Positions 37,117 to 46,673 of a DNA stretch of 53,715 nt are shown piece after piece; within the stretch, counting starts at the first letter, position 1; each line of letters opens with the position of its first letter. A model generated the notes under the pieces. It saw nothing but the letters and a program-made list of their open reading frames with translations. It ran no database searches and was not told the origin of the DNA. The translations under genes were made by a program, and so were the position numbers. The DNA is from Chitinophagia bacterium (GTDB lineage Bacteria > Bacteroidota > Bacteroidia > Chitinophagales > Chitinophagaceae): the NCBI GenBank assembly GCA_009920495.1, contig RFZW01000002.1, positions 1-53,715 of the forward strand, read 5' to 3'.

Positions 37117-37947
37117 TTATTTAATCGTTGCAATAGGCACAGGATCCATATCCGTAAACTCCTTGTTCTCCCCTGCCATACCCCAAATAAAACCATAGTT
37201 GGCTGTACCCACGCCAAAGTGCATACTCCAAGGGGCTGATAAAACTGCTTCATTATTACCTATAACAATATGTCTTGTTTCCTGTGGCTCACCCATAAAA
37301 TGCATAACGCGATGTGCTTCATTCATATCAAAATAAAAATAAGCTTCCATTCTTCTAGTGTGGGTATGCGGTGGCACTGAATTCCAAACACATCCTTCGT
37401 CTAAGATGGTTAAGCCCATTACTAATTGACAACTATGTATGCCATCATTATGAATGTATTTGTAAATAGTTCTTTTATTAGAAGTAGCCAACTCACCCAA
37501 CTTAACGGGTGCCGCATCCGCTTTGGTCATTTTTTGATTTGGATAGGTATGATGCGCTGGTGTAGATAATAAATAAAATAAAGCAGGATTCGATGCATCC
37601 ATACTTGCAAAGGATACTTGCTCCGTTCCTTTGCCTAAATAAACACATTCTAATTTGTCAATTTCATAATCAACGCCATCTGCAGTAACTGTTCCTTTGC
37701 CACCCACATTAATAATACCTAATTCACGACGTTCTAAAAAATAGTTTGCCTTTAATTCGCCTTCATTGGCAAGGTCAATTTTATTTTTACCAGGCACGAC
37801 CCCGCCAACAATCATTCGATCATAATGAGAATACACCAAATTAATTTGATCCTGTTTCATTAAGTCTTGAATTAAAAAATTAGCGCGTAGTTCGGTCGTA
37901 TTCATTTTACTTGTTTCTACTGGGCTATTTTGAAATCTAATCTGCAT
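37117..37947 (-). CDS. kduI: 5-dehydro-4-deoxy-D-glucuronate isomerase (KduI)
   Basis: Isomerises 5-keto-4-deoxyuronate to 2,5-diketo-3-deoxygluconate in the unsaturated-uronate route. Zinc cupin, 276 aa: 'NVGGKGTVTADGVDYEIDKL', the metal-binding 'PPHTHTRRMEAYFYFDM', and 'PWSMHFGVGTANYGFIWGMA' with the last ligand His. All ligands are present. It follows kduD by about 55 bp on the minus strand. Confidence 0.96.
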   Translation of the reverse strand: MQIRFQNSPVETSKMNTTELRANFLIQDLMKQDQINLVYSHYDRMIVGGVVPGKNKIDLANEGELKANYFLERRELGIINVGGKGTVTADGVDYEIDKLECVYLGKGTEQVSFASMDASNPALFYLLSTPAHHTYPNQKMTKADAAPVKLGELATSNKRTIYKYIHNDGIHSCQLVMGLTILDEGCVWNSVPPHTHTRRMEAYFYFDMNEAHRVMHFMGEPQETRHIVIGNNEAVLSAPWSMHFGVGTANYGFIWGMAGENKEFTDMDPVPIATIK

Positions 37948-37986
37948 ATGTATATATTTTATTTTTTGATTCTTATTTATTTTGCT

Positions 37987-38010
37987 CCTTACCTTACCTT
38001 ACCTTACCTT
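37987..38010. repeat. Pentanucleotide tandem repeat (CCTTA) at the kduD 3' end
   Basis: CCTT followed by four ACCTT units. On the coding strand it reads GGTAA/AGG repeats, and the kduD stop codon (TAA at 38004-38006) is formed inside it. Slippage would change at most the stop context and the leader of kduI. Confidence 0.8.
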
Positions 38011-38765
38011 CCCATCCAGCCACCATCCACGGTGATAATTGAGCCATTGATATAATCCGCTGCCGAGGAACATAAAAATACATAAGCCCCAGCTAAATCA
38101 GCTGATTTGCCCCAACGACCCGCTGGTATTCTTGATAAAATGGACTTACTCCTTTCAGGATCAGCGCGTAAAGCCTCTGTATTATCCGTTTCTATATACC
38201 CAGGCGCAACACCATTCACATTTACCCCCTGAGATGCCCATTCGTTGGCAAATGCCTTTAATAAGGAGGTAATGGCCCCTTTACTCGCTGCATAGCCAGG
38301 CACATTAATTCCTCCCTGAAAACTCAACAAAGAGCAAGTGAAAACTATTTTACCTGATTTATCCGCTACCATTCTTTTTCCTATTTCTCTGGTAAGTACA
38401 AATTGGGCATTTAAATTAATTTCCATAATCGTATCCCAGTATTCATCTGGATGCTCGGCCGCCGGTGCGCGCATAATACTTCCAGCATTGTTGATTAAAA
38501 TATCAATGCGTGGATGCTCCAATTTTACTTTTTCTATAAAGGCATGTAATGCAGTTCGATTAGAAAAATCAACCGCATAGGAATAAAATTTTCGACCCGC
38601 TGCTTCCACTGCCTTCCCTACTTCACTGCCTTGCTTGGGCATACTATTTGAAACACCAATAATATCAGCGCCTGCATTGGCTAATTCAATAGCAATCGCC
38701 ATACCAATTCCACGGCTACAACCTGTAACTAATGCTAATTTATGGTCTAATCTAAAATTGCTCAT
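38004..38765 (-). CDS. kduD: 2-dehydro-3-deoxy-D-gluconate 5-dehydrogenase (KduD)
   Basis: SDR enzyme reducing 2,5-diketo-3-deoxygluconate to KDG with NAD(P)H. 253 aa; cofactor motif 'LVTGCSRGIGMAIAIELANA', 'NNAGSIMRAP', catalytic 'YAASKGAITSLLKAFANEWA', then 'VNGVAPGYIETDNTEALRAD' and 'ADYINGSIITVDGGWMGR', all KduD-like. Neighbours kduI and the lyase confirm the role. Its product feeds KdgK at the other end of the locus. Confidence 0.93.
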   Translation of the reverse strand: MSNFRLDHKLALVTGCSRGIGMAIAIELANAGADIIGVSNSMPKQGSEVGKAVEAAGRKFYSYAVDFSNRTALHAFIEKVKLEHPRIDILINNAGSIMRAPAAEHPDEYWDTIMEINLNAQFVLTREIGKRMVADKSGKIVFTCSLLSFQGGINVPGYAASKGAITSLLKAFANEWASQGVNVNGVAPGYIETDNTEALRADPERSKSILSRIPAGRWGKSADLAGAYVFLCSSAADYINGSIITVDGGWMGR

Positions 38766-38784
38766 CTGTAGTTTTATGTTTTAA

Positions 38785-39978
38785 TTAAAAAAGTTGAAGT
38801 AATAAATTATTGTAATTGTCGCCTGCAAAATTTTGTATCGAAACCTTACAACTGGCACAATCATATTTTTCAGAAGCATGTAAAAGTAAGTTAAACGCTT
38901 CTTCCACATAATAAGGCGTTATTTCAGGACCCGTCCAGGTTTTTTCTTTTTTAATGTATGGCAATAATGCCAGGTATGATTTTTTTAAAGAATGTTGATG
39001 CACTGTTTCTTTTTCCCAAAAATTCACACCCACTTTTTCCGCAAGCTGCGCGATTGAACTAAATGCAACTAAATTAAAAACCGAATAATGTAATGAATTC
39101 GTTCTGGCTAATTCTAATGGAAATAAATGATCACTATTTGACTGGTCGTCCAAGCGCTGTAAGCTTCGGTCAATAATTTTTTTAGCCAATTCATTGCTAT
39201 CTAAATATAAGGCAATACCCAAACATTGAAAATCATACCATACCCCATGATTATTTTTAGTCATCATTTCTTCCTTCCCATTTTCAGTGGTCTGCAACCA
39301 ATCTAAAAATTGTGCAAACCATGCTTTCGTGGCTTTATCTGTTTTATTATTCCAATTGGAAGAACCTTTTAATAGTTGCACCCCATTAAGCATATAAACA
39401 AAATGCCTGGTATCAATAATACCTGTACCCCTACCACTATTGATTCCCTTCACTAACTGTGCAAAATTTAAATTTGGATTCATCTTGGTTGCAGAATCCA
39501 AAAACCAAACAGTCACCAATTCATTTACTTTTTTTGCATATTGCTCATTACCACTTAAATAATAGGCAATCCCCAATAAATATATGTTACCACATAGTCT
39601 GGGCATGTTTTCTTTATCCGGATAATTTTTTACTTCCGGATTAATTTGACCGTCCTTTTTAATATAAGGCAACCCATTGGGAGTTTTCGGGTTTGGCCAC
39701 CAATAGGGCGCCAAGCTAACATAATCATGTTTATTTCCACTCGGCGGCATGTCTACCTTATCCATCACTGACACCGGTTTGTATGCTAAAATTTTATTCG
39801 CAGAAGTAATTAACTTCTTGTAAGCATCCATCACTGATTTGTCGCCACTTTGCACTTTTGCTTTTGTTACTGCTAATTGTTTAAAATCAAATTGTATGGT
39901 TTCACCACTGCCCACATTTTGCCCACTTACCATTGTAATAAAAAAAAGGCACACACTGAATAATAAGAATTTGTTCAT
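38785..39978 (-). CDS. Alginate-lyase-family polysaccharide lyase (PL38-like)
   Basis: Secreted (signal MNKFLLFSVCLFFITMVSGQ) alpha/alpha-toroid lyase of the Alginate_lyase Pfam family. 397 aa; 'YVSLAPYWWPNP', 'NPNLNFAQLVKGINSGRGTG', and the catalytic-type 'KNNHGVWYDF' with Asn/His at residues 242-244. The PL38 family, known for glucuronan/alginate lyases in gut Bacteroidota, is the closest by pattern; substrate here could be glucuronan, alginate or another polyuronate. It is the only clear endo- or exo-lyase in the window. 20 bp upstream of kduD. Confidence 0.82.
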   Translation of the reverse strand: MNKFLLFSVCLFFITMVSGQNVGSGETIQFDFKQLAVTKAKVQSGDKSVMDAYKKLITSANKILAYKPVSVMDKVDMPPSGNKHDYVSLAPYWWPNPKTPNGLPYIKKDGQINPEVKNYPDKENMPRLCGNIYLLGIAYYLSGNEQYAKKVNELVTVWFLDSATKMNPNLNFAQLVKGINSGRGTGIIDTRHFVYMLNGVQLLKGSSNWNNKTDKATKAWFAQFLDWLQTTENGKEEMMTKNNHGVWYDFQCLGIALYLDSNELAKKIIDRSLQRLDDQSNSDHLFPLELARTNSLHYSVFNLVAFSSIAQLAEKVGVNFWEKETVHQHSLKKSYLALLPYIKKEKTWTGPEITPYYVEEAFNLLLHASEKYDCASCKVSIQNFAGDNYNNLLLQLF

Positions 39979-40017
39979 GATTTTTTTATAAAAATTATAG
40001 AAATGAATTTATTGCGT

Positions 40018-41226
40018 CTACTCTTTATCCATTACGCATCTAAAACCCAAATGTTCCATTCCGGAATCAGGGGAACTTTTCATACGTGCTGATACACGGT
40101 AGCCACTACAATAGGAATCGTTGCACAAAAAGGATCCGCCCCTCATGACACGCTTGGTAATTAATGGCTCGTCCGGATCAAAGCTTTTAGTAGGACCTTT
40201 GGGATTGATAGAAATTTTTGCTTTTCCTAATTGGGTGTAGTACTCATTATTATAAAAATCAGCACACCATTCCCACACATTGCCCGCTACATCATATAAT
40301 CCATAACCATTGGGGGCAAACGATTTTACAGGAGCAGCACCCATAAAACCATCTTTATTTAAATTCAGGTAGGGAAATTTACCTTGCCAAAAATTACATT
40401 TGCTCACCCCCATCTCCTCAAAGGTATTACCCCAACTATAGGTATTATTGACTAATCCACCACGGGCAGCATATTCCCACTCTGCTTCTGTTGGTAATCT
40501 TTTACCCGCCCATTTACTATAGGCGACTGCATCATCCCAGCTAACATGTGTCACTGGATAATTATCCTTACCTATAATATCACTTCCTGGCCCATTTGGA
40601 TGCCTCCAATTGGCACCCCTGGTCCATGACCACCATTGACTATAATCATTTAAATCAACTTCGGATTTTGTAGGAACAAATATTAAGGACGCGGCCTTTA
40701 ATACTGAATCAGGTGGTTTAGGCGTATTAGGAGGCACTTGAGATTTAATCTCCTCCCAATTAATGTCTTTTTCTGCGGTGGTAACATATCCAGTTGCATT
40801 TACAAAATCCCTAAACTGCGCATTGGTCACTTCGGTTGCGTCCATATAAAACCCATTCACTTTAACACCATGTTTTGGATATTCATCTTTGCGTGCTTGC
40901 TTATTGTCCCCACCCATCATAAAAGTTCCAGCAGGTATCCAAACCATTCCATCGTGTTTATCAATCTGTATTCCAAATGCATTAAAACGAGAAGGGATTT
41001 TACTACAACATGATTTTAACGTATCAGCAATTGCTACTTTTTTTACAGCGGTCCCTTTTTTAATGACAGTTACAGGCACATTTTTTTTTGCAGAAACTGT
41101 TTTTGGATTCGCTACTTTATTTTGGGGGTCTTTTTTTTGTTGCGCCATTATATTGACTGACAAAAAAAACATGACCGTAAAAAATAAAAAAAAGATGCTT
41201 TGGAAATTCGACTTGCTATTTTTCAT
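40018..41226 (-). CDS. Formylglycine-generating enzyme (SUMF1/FGE)-family protein, exported
   Basis: 402 aa. After a signal peptide and a basic, low-complexity stretch comes an FGE-sulfatase domain: 'DGMVWIPAGTFMMGGDNKQA', 'VNGFYMDATEVTNAQFRDFV', 'PVTHVSWDDAVAYSKWAGKR', 'LPTEAEWEYAARGG', 'GNVWEWCADF' and 'MRGGSFLCNDSYCSGYRVSA'. The two cysteines (368 and 373) match the copper-binding Cys pair of true oxidases, so it may activate sulfatases by making formylglycine. No sulfatase is visible here, so a sulfated polyuronate is only a possibility. Many FGE-fold proteins lack this activity, but those usually lack the Cys pair. Confidence 0.85.
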   Translation of the reverse strand: MKNSKSNFQSIFFLFFTVMFFLSVNIMAQQKKDPQNKVANPKTVSAKKNVPVTVIKKGTAVKKVAIADTLKSCCSKIPSRFNAFGIQIDKHDGMVWIPAGTFMMGGDNKQARKDEYPKHGVKVNGFYMDATEVTNAQFRDFVNATGYVTTAEKDINWEEIKSQVPPNTPKPPDSVLKAASLIFVPTKSEVDLNDYSQWWSWTRGANWRHPNGPGSDIIGKDNYPVTHVSWDDAVAYSKWAGKRLPTEAEWEYAARGGLVNNTYSWGNTFEEMGVSKCNFWQGKFPYLNLNKDGFMGAAPVKSFAPNGYGLYDVAGNVWEWCADFYNNEYYTQLGKAKISINPKGPTKSFDPDEPLITKRVMRGGSFLCNDSYCSGYRVSARMKSSPDSGMEHLGFRCVMDKE

Positions 41227-41294
41227 AATTCATTTTACTTAATTAGTGCAACCAGGAGATACAATTTTAATAGGATGATATTTAAAATTTGTGT

Positions 41295-41630
41295 CTAGCC
41301 TTCAATAAAGTCCTTTCTCATGGGACTAAAAGTATCCATTAAAACGCCTTCCTCCAAACAAATTACCCCATGCCAAACATTGGATGCTGCAAAAAAGGTT
41401 TCCCCTTGATGTAATATCTTTTTTACCCCAGCTACTTCCACCTCAAATTGTCCAGATGCCACATAACTTATTTGAACATGTGGGTGTTGATGCAAAGCCC
41501 CAATGGCCCCTTTTTCAAACTTCACTTTAACCAACATCACTGATTCGTCATAAGCTAAAATGGCGCGCTCTACTCCTGGCGCAACATTTGTCCATTTTAC
41601 TATATCGTTTTCGGTAAAAACATTGGTCAT
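41295..41630 (-). CDS. kdgF: KdgF-like cupin, ketonisation of unsaturated uronates
   Basis: 111 aa single-domain cupin. KdgF converts 4,5-unsaturated monouronates from lyase/GH88 action to their linear keto form. Metal motif 'GALHQHPHVQISYVASGQFE', second-strand 'GETFFAASNVWHGVICLEEG' with the other His. The size, motif and position between the FGE gene and the divergent GH88 gene support KdgF over a generic cupin. Confidence 0.83.
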   Translation of the reverse strand: MTNVFTENDIVKWTNVAPGVERAILAYDESVMLVKVKFEKGAIGALHQHPHVQISYVASGQFEVEVAGVKKILHQGETFFAASNVWHGVICLEEGVLMDTFSPMRKDFIEG

Positions 41631-41761
41631 TTGATTGATTTTAATTATTTTGTATACGTAAATTTAACTTAATTTGAATGTTTGACAATCATATCAAAAG
41701 CAAGAATTAAACTACACTTACCTATCACATAAAGATAAATTTTATTTCTAAATTAAAAGCT

Positions 41762-42970
41762 ATGCAATTCAAATCATTGTTATTATCAATGCTTCTTATG
41801 TCATTTATTTGCGAAAACGTTATCGCCCAACCAGGCAGCAGAAATGACATCATGAAAAATTTGATTACTGAAAACTATGCATTGGCCGAAAGCCAATATA
41901 CATTGATGATGAAATCGGTCCCTTCAGACAGACTTCCGCAATCCTATGATGCCAATAAAAACCAGCTGATATCTAGAGAAATCACTTGGTGGTGCACCGG
42001 TTTCTATCCTGGCTCCTTATTATACATTTATGAGCAAACCAAAAATGAAACAATAAAAGCAGAAGCATTACGTGCTTTAAAAGTGATTGAACCTAATCAA
42101 AACTACACAGGGAACCATGACTTAGGATTCATGATGTATTGTAGCTATGGAAACGCTTATCGTTTATTTAAAGATGAAAAATACAAGCAAATTATTTTCA
42201 ACGCTGCCGCTTCCTTAGCAACTAGGTACCGCCCTACCATGAAATCCATTCAATCTTGGAATAAAAATCAATACTTTAATTGCCCTGTGATCATTGACAA
42301 TATGATGAATTTAGAAATGATGAACTGGGTGAGTCAAAATGGAGGGGATGCCAAATACCAACAAATTGCTGTTACACATAGTAACACTTCCATGAAAGAA
42401 TTTTATCGCCCTGATTATAGCTCATTCCATGTAGTTGATTTTGATGAAAAAACAGGAAAAGTATTAAGAAAAACAACCCACCAAGGTGCAGCAAATACTT
42501 CCGCATGGTCAAGAGGACAAGCTTGGGGTTTATATGGTTATATCACCATGTACCGTGCAACAAAAAATATTGCTTACTTAAATCATGCTAAAAAAATTGC
42601 AGCATTCTATTTAAATCACCCCAATTTACCAGCAGATAAAGTTCCTTATTGGGATTTTGATGCAGGTCAACAACCCATTGCAAAGCGGGATGCTTCGGCT
42701 GCAGCAATTACTGCATCCGCATTAATGGAGTTAGCACAATATAGCACTGGCGCTGAAAAAGAAAAATACATTAATGATGGTGTAAAAATGTTGCAATCCC
42801 TTTCCAATGAAACCTATAGAGCAAAACAAGGTGAGAATGGTGGATTTTTAATCAAACATTGCGTAGGTGCACTTACCTTAAACTCAGAAATTGATGTGCC
42901 ACTTGTTTACGCTGACTATTATTTTTTAGAAGCATTGAAACGTTATAAAGATTGGTATTTAAATAACTAA
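41762..42970 (+). CDS. GH88 unsaturated glucuronyl hydrolase
   Basis: Removes the 4,5-unsaturated uronic acid from the non-reducing end of lyase products by hydration. 402 aa with a signal peptide ending near NVIAQ, so periplasmic. Catalytic aspartates are in 'TGNHDLGFMMYCSYGNAYRL' (Asp120) and 'NCPVIIDNMMNLEMMNWV' (Asp179). Late motifs 'TSAWSRGQAWGLYGYITMYR' and 'SEIDVPLVYADYYFLEALKR' are family-typical. It is the divergent partner of kdgF. Confidence 0.94.
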   Translation: MQFKSLLLSMLLMSFICENVIAQPGSRNDIMKNLITENYALAESQYTLMMKSVPSDRLPQSYDANKNQLISREITWWCTGFYPGSLLYIYEQTKNETIKAEALRALKVIEPNQNYTGNHDLGFMMYCSYGNAYRLFKDEKYKQIIFNAAASLATRYRPTMKSIQSWNKNQYFNCPVIIDNMMNLEMMNWVSQNGGDAKYQQIAVTHSNTSMKEFYRPDYSSFHVVDFDEKTGKVLRKTTHQGAANTSAWSRGQAWGLYGYITMYRATKNIAYLNHAKKIAAFYLNHPNLPADKVPYWDFDAGQQPIAKRDASAAAITASALMELAQYSTGAEKEKYINDGVKMLQSLSNETYRAKQGENGGFLIKHCVGALTLNSEIDVPLVYADYYFLEALKRYKDWYLNN

Positions 42971-42988
42971 TACATCTACCACATTGGT

Positions 42989-43036
42989 AAAGAGGAATAA
43001 TTTACGCAGCAATTTGCGCGAAAATTATTCCTCTTT
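42989..43036. terminator. Bidirectional terminator between GH88 and the TIM-barrel gene
   Basis: AAAGAGGAATAATTT pairs with AAATTATTCCTCTTT (42989-43003 with 43022-43036); an inner CGC/GCG stem extends it. Both genes converge on it. Confidence 0.9.
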
Positions 43037-43955
43037 ACATATAGGGCTTTAACTGATCACTTACTTTTTTCAAAAAAGGAGGAATGACTATTCTTGGATC
43101 TCCAGGATTTAAAGTTTCTGTGGGCAAATAGCCTTTATAAGGAGAAGCAGCAATAATTTTTACTAACTTTTTTAAATCCATGGTTTGCACTTTACCATTA
43201 ATGGTAATAAGCTCCTTAATTTGCCAGTTGACAGCATAAGGTGCCACTAATTCAATTTCACTATAACCTTCCTTAGTTTGAAAATTTCCGGTGTCCACTA
43301 CCAACCCAAACCACTGCTTATCTAAACGATCTACAAAATAAATTGCTTGTTCGGCAGTCAAAATAAAATCATTATGATTTTGCATGGCGATGATCACCCC
43401 TAATTTTTTCCCATATTGAACGCATTGGTCAAAGCTTTCAATGATCCAATCTGCCACCTCCTTCCAAGCGTATCCTTCTGGTAATTTTTTTGCACTATAA
43501 ATACGAATCACTGGCGCTCCTAATTTCGCCGCTACTTCAATCCACTTTTTTACAAAATCAACTTCGGCTTGTCGGTCCGCAGGATTGGGTGATCCAAAAT
43601 CATTGCGGATACCGGTTCCACTAATACTCAGGCCTGCCTTATGTACCCTATTTTTAATGCTACTAATATATGTATCAGAAGGCACTTGCGGATAGTTTTG
43701 CAAGTAATATCCCGTAATATCAATCGCATCAATATTCAAATTCCCGCAAAAGTCAATCACTTCCTCAATCGTGATTTCCTTTTTGGTTAAGGGTGCATTA
43801 AAGGAATATGCATTTAAACTAATTTTAAAGCGGTGGCTTAACGATGAATTAGATTCGGAAGTAAATGCCAGCTCATTTGAACTAACCCCCATATTTGATT
43901 TGGCTATCGCAGGTACAAAAAATAATGACTGCAAAAACTTTCTTCTTTGACTCAT
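43035..43955 (-). CDS. Sugar phosphate isomerase/epimerase-like TIM-barrel protein, exported
   Basis: 306 aa with signal 'MSQRRKFLQSLFFVPAIA' (Tat-like RRKF). AP-endonuclease-2-type barrel: 'FKISLNAYSFNAPLTKKEIT', 'IDAIDITGYYLQNYP', 'KLGAPVIRIYSAKKLPEGYA', 'AMQNHNDFILTAEQA', 'FGLVVDTGNFQ' and 'PTETLNPGDP'. Acidic and His residues of the metal site appear intact. Complete, unlike the paralogue at 26675. Substrate unknown; likely acts with the Gfo/Idh proteins on an exported sugar intermediate. Confidence 0.83.
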   Translation of the reverse strand: MSQRRKFLQSLFFVPAIAKSNMGVSSNELAFTSESNSSLSHRFKISLNAYSFNAPLTKKEITIEEVIDFCGNLNIDAIDITGYYLQNYPQVPSDTYISSIKNRVHKAGLSISGTGIRNDFGSPNPADRQAEVDFVKKWIEVAAKLGAPVIRIYSAKKLPEGYAWKEVADWIIESFDQCVQYGKKLGVIIAMQNHNDFILTAEQAIYFVDRLDKQWFGLVVDTGNFQTKEGYSEIELVAPYAVNWQIKELITINGKVQTMDLKKLVKIIAASPYKGYLPTETLNPGDPRIVIPPFLKKVSDQLKPYM

Positions 43956-44017
43956 AGTATACTTTCGTTTAAATGAAAAAAAGTTGATTTACTAAATGTA
44001 CCAAATATTTCTAAAAA

Positions 44018-44044
44018 AATAACCCCAGTAAAACTGAGGTTATT
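44018..44044 (-). terminator. Terminator after clpC
   Basis: AATAACC-CAGT pairs with ACTG-GGTTATT around a three-base loop, one bulge on each side (44018-44044). On the minus strand a T-run follows (seven A at 44013-44019 on the plus strand). Lies 29 bp downstream of the clpC stop. Confidence 0.85.
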
Positions 44045-44072
44045 GAAAAATATTGAAACTAGTTAAGGTTGA

Positions 44073-46580
44073 TTAAGCTTCTTTTGATTTTGGGGCTTTT
44101 TCATTGGGTTTTTTCTGTAAAGTAAACACCAATTTGTTTTGTGCCGTATCAAAATCACCAATCAAAGTATCTCCCTCTTTTACACTAAAGTTTAAAATTT
44201 CTTCAGCCAATGGATCTTCAATGTATTTTTGAATAGCTCGGTGTAATGGTCTTGCACCAAACTGCACATCATACCCTTTATCTGCGATGAATGTTTTAGC
44301 TTCAGCAGTTAATACTAAGTTTAATCCTAAATTAACCAAGCGCCCTAATACATTCTTCATGATAATATCGATGATTAAGAATATATCGTCCTTTGTCAAT
44401 GAATTAAATACGACAACATCATCCACCCTATTTAAAAATTCAGGAGAGAATGTTCGCTTTAATGCCTTTTCAATGACAGATCGGTTGTTTTCTTCCGTTT
44501 GCTCAACGCGTGTTGCAGTGGCAAATCCAACGCCATCGCCAAAATCTTTTAATTGACGCGCACCAATATTAGAAGTCATGATGATCAATGTATTTTTAAA
44601 ATTCACTTTACGACCTAGGCCATCAGTTAAAATACCATCATCTAACACTTGTAATAAAATATTATAAATATCTGGATGTGCTTTTTCAATTTCATCTAAT
44701 AAATAACCTGGAGGCGCACCAATCAAACGGCTCACAGAAAATTTCTCCATGTATTCACTCATGTCAATTCTAATTAAAGCATCTTCAGAATCAAACATGT
44801 TACGTGCTAGTGCACGTGCCAATTCTGTTTTACCCACTCCGGTTGGACCTAAAAATATGAAAGTACCAATGGGTTTTTTGGGATCCTTCAAGCCAACCCT
44901 ATTTCGTTGAATGGCTTTCACCACTTTACTAATTGCATCATCCTGACCAATGACCATACCTTTCATTTCATCGGCCATTTTCCTGAGCTTGGTTGTTTCG
45001 GCTTCCACCATGCGTTTCACAGGAATGCCTGTCATCATGCTCACCACCTCCGCAATGTTTTCCTCATTAATGGGGAAACGTTTTGTTTTGCTTTCATCTT
45101 CCCACAAGCTTTTTGCTTTTTCTAAAGCTTCCCCTAATTTTTTCTCTGTATCTCTTAAGTTAGCCGCTTCTTCAAAACGCTGACTTTTTACCACCCTATT
45201 CTTTTCGTTTTTAACTTCCTCTATTTGTTTTTCTAATTCAACAATATCCTGAGGAACATTAATATTTTTTAAATGCACCCTTGCCCCAACTTCATCTAAT
45301 ACATCAATTGCTTTATCAGGTAACAAGCGGTCTGTCATATAACGATCACTCAACTTAACACAAGCTTCAATAGCTTCTTGATCATAAACAACGCTATGAT
45401 AATCCTCGTATTTGGATTTGATATTATTTAAAATAGTGATGGTATCCGCTACACTTGGTGGCTCAATCACTACTTTTTGGAAACGTCTATCTAATGCACC
45501 ATCTTTTTCAATGTGCATACGATACTCATCTAAAGTAGAAGCACCAATACATTGTAATTCTCCTCTCGCTAAAGCGGGTTTAAATATATTAGAAGCATCC
45601 AATGAACCACTTGCACCTCCAGCACCCACAATGGTATGTATTTCATCAATGAACAAGATCACATCTCTATTCTTTTCTAATTCATTCATGATGGCCTTCA
45701 TTCTTTCCTCAAACTGCCCTCTGTATTTAGTACCCGCCACTAACGCAGCCAAGTCCAATGAAATAACGCGCTTATCAAATAAAACACGACTTACTTTTCT
45801 TTGTACAATACGTAAAGCTAATCCTTCCACAATGGCAGTTTTACCCACCCCAGGTTCTCCAATTAAAATAGGATTGTTCTTTTTACGACGACTTAAAATT
45901 TGACTTACTCTTTCAATTTCGGCTTCCCTTCCTACAATTGGATCCAAGGAATCCATTTCGGCAAGCTTAGTAATATCACGGCCAAAATTATCGAGTACGG
46001 GTGTCTTAGATTTGCTTGCAGTGGCAGTTTTTGCTTTTGGACTAGCCCCAAAACCTGCACCTCCTCTTTTCTCTTCATCAAATTCATCATCTGCATCATC
46101 CGGGAATTCCGCACTTGGCGGATTAATTGGATGGGTGGGTGTTGAACCAACCATTCCTAATTCAGTACGGAACAAATCATAATCAACGTCAAATTGATTT
46201 AAAATTTGCGTTGCTATATTTTCTTTATTTTTTAAAATACTTAAAAGCAAATGTTCCGTTTCAACCATCGGACTTTTCAAGGCTTTTGCTTCAAGCACCG
46301 TCACCCTAATCACTTTTTCAGCTTGTTTGGTTAAAGGCAAACTGTTTATGTTTGTTACATTTTTACCCGACTTATCCTTAACGGCTAATTCTATTTCTTT
46401 GCGTAACTCCCCTAAATTTACATTGAGTTGCTTAAGCACTTTGATGGCTGTATTTTCTTGGTCACGAATAAGCCCCAACATTAAATGCTCTGCACCAATA
46501 AAATCATTCCCTAATCTTAAAGCCTCTTCGCGGCTATAAGCAATGATTTCCTTAACTTGTGTTGAAAAATTATTATCCAT
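44073..46580 (-). CDS. clpC: ClpC-type AAA+ protease chaperone with 21-residue in-frame deletion in the second AAA domain
   Basis: Unfoldase partner of ClpP. Clp_N repeats (residues 1-145) with '[20 protein letters not shown]'; D1 with Walker A '[13 protein letters not shown]' and 'ILFIDEIHT'; middle UVR region; D2 with '[14 protein letters not shown]'. At 44699-44706 '[18 protein letters not shown]' is abnormal: ClpC proteins have '[30 protein letters not shown]'. The missing 21 residues carry the D2 pore loop (GYVG) and the strand before Walker B. The rest is in frame and normal to the end. Encoded as shown the D2 ring could not work. 835 aa against about 850-860 expected. Confidence 0.9.
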   Translation of the reverse strand: MDNNFSTQVKEIIAYSREEALRLGNDFIGAEHLMLGLIRDQENTAIKVLKQLNVNLGELRKEIELAVKDKSGKNVTNINSLPLTKQAEKVIRVTVLEAKALKSPMVETEHLLLSILKNKENIATQILNQFDVDYDLFRTELGMVGSTPTHPINPPSAEFPDDADDEFDEEKRGGAGFGASPKAKTATASKSKTPVLDNFGRDITKLAEMDSLDPIVGREAEIERVSQILSRRKKNNPILIGEPGVGKTAIVEGLALRIVQRKVSRVLFDKRVISLDLAALVAGTKYRGQFEERMKAIMNELEKNRDVILFIDEIHTIVGAGGASGSLDASNIFKPALARGELQCIGASTLDEYRMHIEKDGALDRRFQKVVIEPPSVADTITILNNIKSKYEDYHSVVYDQEAIEACVKLSDRYMTDRLLPDKAIDVLDEVGARVHLKNINVPQDIVELEKQIEEVKNEKNRVVKSQRFEEAANLRDTEKKLGEALEKAKSLWEDESKTKRFPINEENIAEVVSMMTGIPVKRMVEAETTKLRKMADEMKGMVIGQDDAISKVVKAIQRNRVGLKDPKKPIGTFIFLGPTGVGKTELARALARNMFDSEDALIRIDMSEYMEKFSVSRLIGAPPGYLLDEIEKAHPDIYNILLQVLDDGILTDGLGRKVNFKNTLIIMTSNIGARQLKDFGDGVGFATATRVEQTEENNRSVIEKALKRTFSPEFLNRVDDVVVFNSLTKDDIFLIIDIIMKNVLGRLVNLGLNLVLTAEAKTFIADKGYDVQFGARPLHRAIQKYIEDPLAEEILNFSVKEGDTLIGDFDTAQNKLVFTLQKKPNEKAPKSKEA

Positions 46581-46673
46581 TATCTTAATTTGGAGTTGTT
46601 ACAAGATTAACGAAAATTTTTGACCTAAAGTATGTCAACCATTACTAGTTATTCACCTTTTAAATGAAATCAC

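Noticed and set aside
37987-38010. Phase-variable switch for kduD
   Set aside because: The repeat covers only the last codon(s) and stop; slippage would change at most a few residues of tail.
44287-46539. Plus-strand ORFs opposite clpC (several of 60-163 aa)
   Set aside because: They are frame shadows of clpC with no family match, signal or spacing of their own.
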